NCBI GenBank assembly: GCA_900318645.1
Contig: ONLH01000005.1
Span: forward strand, 26,021-90,020
Length of the DNA: 64,000 nt
Source of the DNA: an uncultured Prevotellaceae bacterium
GTDB taxonomy: Bacteria; Bacteroidota; Bacteroidia; Bacteroidales; Muribaculaceae
Direction of reading: 5' to 3'
Numbering within the stretch: the stretch's first letter is position 1; each line of letters begins with the position of its first letter. Below are positions 61,537-64,000 of the stretch, piece after piece. The translations under genes and the position numbers were made by a program. The notes beneath the pieces were generated by a model. That model did not search any database, was not told the origin of the DNA, and saw only the letters and a list, made by a program, of their open reading frames with translations.

Positions 61537-61833
61537 TCAAGCGTTCAACTGTTTGATGCACCGGTCAATGTCCCGCACCATCTTGGCAACCTGCTTCTTG
61601 TATTTAGCGACCACCTCTGGATCGCGAGGGACCGTATGGGCCACACGCAGGAACTCATTGTCTATCTTGAGCTGTGCTATTTCTTTCTCCAGCTTTTCAA
61701 TTTCAATGGCCTGGCATTCTAGGGTCCTCTTCATTTCCCTGTTTTCAGACTGAAGGGCGAGATACCTCTTGCGCAAAGTATCCACTTTGCGTGTCAGGTT
61801 TAGCAATTTCTCTTTCAGTTCTGTCGAAGACAT
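61537..61833 (-). CDS. Small coiled-coil protein upstream of zapA
   Basis: 98 residues from the ATG at 61833; the frame is open upstream to 61944, but that part is not conserved-looking. Nearly the whole protein is a coiled coil (LKEKLLNLTRKVDTLRKRYL, then REMKRTLECQAIEIEKLEKEI). The TRKVDTLRKRYLALQSENREMK region recalls septum proteins such as ZapB, and its position in front of zapA supports a cell-division role, but this is inference. A promoter should lie in the 220 bp toward the tRNA gene. Confidence 0.78.
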   Translation of the reverse strand: MSSTELKEKLLNLTRKVDTLRKRYLALQSENREMKRTLECQAIEIEKLEKEIAQLKIDNEFLRVAHTVPRDPEVVAKYKKQVAKMVRDIDRCIKQLNA

Positions 61834-62011
61834 ATTTACCAATTTTTTGCAAAAGTACAATTTTTTTTCAACATCACATTGTATGTGACAAAATAATTTC
61901 CATTTTTTAGCAACAATTTGATAATTCCGCCTAAATAATCGCAAAAAAACAAGCTATCATTCACCCCAAATGGCTTCTGCCAAGAAAAAACAACGATTTT
62001 TGCGAAAAAAA

Positions 62012-62042
62012 TTTGCCAGTTTAAAAATTAGCATTACCTTTG
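62012..62042 (+). promoter_or_regulatory. Promoter of tRNA-Ala (TTTG-N19-TACCTTTG)
   Basis: TTTG at 62012-62015 and TACCTTTG at 62035-62042 with 19-bp spacing, a textbook Bacteroidetes promoter, 13 bp upstream of the mature tRNA. Confidence 0.8.
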
Positions 62043-62054
62043 CAACCGCAATTC

Positions 62055-62127
62055 GGGGCATTAGCTCATCTGGTAGAGCGCAACACTGGCAGTGTTGAGG
62101 TAAGCGGTTCGAGTCCGCTATGCTCCA
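62055..62127 (+). tRNA. tRNA-Ala (anticodon GGC)
   Basis: 73 nt. The acceptor arm GGGGCAT pairs with ATGCTCC (one G-T); D-arm AGCTCATCTGGTAGAGC; the anticodon arm is CAACA-CTGGCAG-TGTTG with anticodon GGC (codon GCC); the T arm GCGGTTCGAGTCCGC contains GTTCGAG. The discriminator base is A and CCA is not encoded. tRNA 3' ends are common integration sites, which is relevant to the unusual sequence that follows. Confidence 0.97.
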
Positions 62128-62188
62128 CAACTTAATTGGCTATAAAACAGCGAATTAAGCAGTTTTTATTTTTGTCAAAATCCAATAC

Positions 62189-62260
62189 GTTGTCATACTG
62201 TTGTCATAAAAACATAATGATGAAAAGCAATGACAACAATGTCATGATAATGGAATGACA
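62189..62260. repeat. Cluster of TGTCAT motifs in both orientations next to tRNA-Ala
   Basis: GTTGTCAT occurs at 62189-62196 and 62200-62207, its complement ATGACAAC at 62230-62237, and shorter TGTCAT/ATGACA copies at about 62240-62260. Five copies within 75 bp suggest binding sites, for example recombinase arm sites near a tRNA attachment site. Confidence 0.6.
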
Positions 62261-62452
62261 AAGTCTTCAGAGAGCTGTTCCCCGATAGATGGCGACGAGA
62301 TACTAAAAAGGCATAACACGCTTTGGCGGGTAAGAATTCAACACTCCCCCTCTCTCTCCTTACCTAATAATAAGGTGTAATTTTCGGGGCGTTCAAACGT
62401 AGACATTTTCAAAATTACGCGAAATTACGATTTGTAAAGGATTGAAATAATC

Positions 62453-62642
62453 AAATATTTGATTATCAATCATTAAAGGGTTGAAAAGGGAAATTATTCC
62501 CTTTGTTTCCCTCTCAGGATCCCCCTACTGCCCTGCGGAGCGCTTCTGAAAATCACTTGGTTAAAAAGCGCTATATGCAGGACGAAAGGACGGTAATTGA
62601 GCTCACATACGTTGATGAATCCGACGACAGTCTGGTTTCGTC
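62453..62642 (+). repeat. Structured array repeat, copy 1 (partial)
   Basis: It lacks the AAAAACA box at the left. It shows the palindrome AAAGGGAA-ATTA-TTCCCTTT (62485-62504), the CCCTGCGGAGCG box and the AAAAGCGCTATATGCAG box, which pair through CCTGC/GCAGG and AGCGCTT/AAGCGCT (62532-62545 with 62566-62581), and a diverged right box (62613-62640). Confidence 0.7.
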
Positions 62643-62850
62643 CACACCATTCCTGGAATAATGATATGCGCTGAAGCAATACAAACGAACGATGTTATCA
62701 TTGCGACCGCTGCCGATTCGGAGTGGCGGCGGTCGCGGCGGTATATTTTGCAGTCGGTTGATTCAACATCATAAATGCAAACTCTTTGGAATGTCAGAGA
62801 TACCCAGCAAAGGCCGAATAGTGACAAAAAACGCCATTTTTATGTGTGAC

Positions 62851-63123
62851 GTAAAAACATATATATCAACGAGTTATCTTGTGTGATTTCAGACGATTTT
62901 TTCGTTATTTTTCGAGTTGTCAAGCATTCAAAGAAAATTTTGGCTGATAATCAGCTATTTACAGGGTTACGGGACGGTAGTCCAGGTCTCTCTCTTGGTA
63001 TCCCCCATCCGCCCTACGGAGCGTTTCCGAAATCGTGTCTTCATCAAAGCGCTATATGCAGGAGGATGGGCGGTACAGAGGCCGACGTGCGTGAGCGAAT
63101 TCGACACGAAGTATCGGTTTCGA
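62851..63123 (+). repeat. Structured array repeat, copy 2
   Basis: 273 bp. The boxes in order are GTAAAAACATATATATCAAC, palindrome GGCTGATAATCAGCT (62942-62956), a degenerate AGGGTT...GGG segment, CCCATCCGCCCTACGGAGCG, AAAGCGCTATATGCAGG, and GACGTGCGTGAGCG...GAAGTATCGGTTTCGA. CCCATCC (63004-63010) can pair with GGATGGG (63064-63070). Confidence 0.75.
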
Positions 63124-63210
63124 CTCATCCATAGAGGCTCCGCTATGACTCTAAGATACCTTTATTTGTTGGGCAAGATGCTGCAGAAAGGTGCAGAAAT
63201 TTGGAGTTCT

Positions 63211-63497
63211 CAAAAACATCTATATCAGCAAGTTAGCAGACGGAGTTACAAGCAAGTTTTTAGAAAAATCACCAAAATTCCTATTTTGAAATCTGCTAAT
63301 AGCTGATATCCAGTCATCTAAAAGGTTTTAAAGGGAAATTTTCCCTTTATTTCCCTCTCGGAATCCCCCTACCGCCCTGCGGAGCGTGCCCAAAATCCAT
63401 CGGCCATAAAAGCGCTATATGCAGAGCGATGTTCCAGCCATTGAGCGGTAAAATCGCTCATGTGTGACGATGAACCGACACGAAGTATCGGTTTCGA
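63211..63497 (+). repeat. Structured array repeat, copy 3
   Basis: 287 bp. CAAAAACATCTATATCAGCA at the left, a degenerate CTGATATCCAG, a perfect 19-bp palindrome AAAGGGAAATTTTCCCTTT (63330-63348), CCCTACCGCCCTGCGGAGCG, AAAAGCGCTATATGCAG (63408-63424), and ACCGACACGAAGTATCGG with GTTTCGA at the right. Confidence 0.75.
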
Positions 63498-63703
63498 TGG
63501 CACATATGCCCCTGCTGCTATGGAAAACCGCCATTTTGATATGCTGTGAGATTGAACCAACGAATGGTGATACCTAATGGCGGTCTGTTCTTCTGGCTGG
63601 TTTCTGATGCAAAGGCAAAACAGGTGACCTTTCGTGCTTCTCTGATTGCGTGAGAGAATAACAAGTCGAAATTTTAACATTTGACTCATGATTTTTTAGT
63701 GCC

Positions 63704-63988
63704 GTAAAAACACCTATATCAGCAAGTTAGTATATAAAATTCGGACAAGAATTTCTTAAAAGTGAAAATTTTCCGCACCTCGAGAGGTGACTTTGGCTGA
63801 TAATCAGCCAATTAAAGGGTTGAAAAAGGGAAAATTTTCCCTTCTTTCCCTCTTGGGAGCCCCCGACTGCCCTGCGAAACGTGTTGCAAACTCACTTTCA
63901 AAAAAGCGCTATATGCAGGGCGATTTTGGCATTGTGCGGTGATGATGATGACGTGCGTGAGCGCATCCGACACGCAGTATCGGTTGCG
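63704..63988 (+). repeat. Structured array repeat, copy 4
   Basis: 285 bp. GTAAAAACACCTATATCAGC, a palindrome GGCTGATAATCAGCC (63795-63809), a perfect 18-bp palindrome AAGGGAAAATTTTCCCTT (63826-63843), GCCCTGC (63869-63875) pairing perfectly with GCAGGGC (63915-63921), and GACGTGCGTGAGCGCATCC then CGACACGCAGTATCGGTT at the right. The sequence after it reaches the window end. Confidence 0.75.
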
Positions 63989-64000
63989 CTTATGCTCGTC

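Larger units (their letters stand above)
62128..64000. other. 1.9 kb without a believable gene downstream of tRNA-Ala
   Basis: All ORFs here are short, overlap the repeats and look unlike proteins, for example the 129-codon reading at 62917-63306. The stretch contains a cluster of TGTCAT motifs (62189-62260), a short lead-in, then the tandem structured repeat array listed separately (62453-63988), which runs off the window end. No integrase, transposase or toxin-antitoxin gene is seen within the window. Confidence 0.75.

Noticed and set aside
62917-63306. 129-codon plus-strand frame in the repeat array
   Set aside because: It crosses repeat and variable segments; the repeats differ by indels that are not multiples of three, so the frame is not maintained among copies.
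62453-63988. Array considered as a CRISPR array or a group II intron
   Set aside because: Repeats are 270-290 bp and diverged with long variable gaps, unlike CRISPR; no reverse transcriptase or intron domain V-like hairpin was identified.

Overview
The window reads as a chromosomal segment of an anaerobic gut-type member of the Bacteroidales (Muribaculaceae- or Prevotellaceae-like; family-level placement is inference). The signs are: a fused lpxC/fabZ gene; a sodium-pumping methylmalonyl-CoA decarboxylase operon for propionate formation; the type IX secretion and gliding genes sprA and gldH; GH92 and GH3 glycosidases; Bacteroidetes promoters with a TAnnTTTG -7 box and TTG/TTTG at -33; and dockerin-like calcium-binding repeats on several secreted proteins. 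Genes are dense on both strands and no complete insertion sequence, prophage or CRISPR array was recognised.

Layout. 1-5.6 kb: two GH92 alpha-mannosidases (the first cut by the window edge) flank an exported SUMF1-fold protein with an internal dockerin. 5.7-11.8 kb: mtnN, a DUF1893 protein, prfA, an exported phosphoesterase and a membrane sulfatase-fold protein. 11.8-15.5 kb: a GH3 lipoprotein and a serine hydrolase. 15.8-19.9 kb: a minus-strand redox cluster of two exported flavodoxins (one fused to a cyclophilin-like domain and a dockerin), an exported DUF362 protein and a YqhD-type alcohol dehydrogenase. 20-25.4 kb: B3/4 protein, tsaC, a thioredoxin lipoprotein, then lpxD, lpxC/fabZ and lpxA for lipid A. 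25.4-28.4 kb: TPR, nuclease-fold and DUF3784 proteins. 28.5-33.4 kb: mce, mmdA, an oadG-like gene, mmdC and mmdB, which convert methylmalonyl-CoA to propionyl-CoA and export sodium.

33.6-40.3 kb: glycan membrane enzymes (GT87-like, NodB-like deacetylase, EpsG-like), two small exported proteins, smpB, a Yip1-like protein and a nitroreductase lipoprotein. 39.1-52.6 kb on the minus strand is a tightly packed run: two dockerin-tailed subtilases, ruvA, the giant sprA, then the EpsG-like gene. 52.8-55.8 kb: a TPR protein, a PstS-like lipoprotein and a small membrane protein. 56.1-61.8 kb: an exported orphan, gtrA, gldH, ricT, rny, a probable 6S RNA, zapA and a coiled-coil protein.

62.06-64 kb: a tRNA-Ala(GGC), then about 1.9 kb without a believable gene. 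It holds a cluster of TGTCAT motifs and a tandem array of at least four diverged 270-290 bp structured repeats separated by unrelated segments of 87-208 bp. The array continues past the window edge and is the least explained part of the window. Other unexplained structure: six intergenic elements built of 7-bp tandem units around a GCATC-type core, a 15-bp inverted repeat in a divergent promoter region, and two orphan promoter-terminator units that look like small RNA genes.
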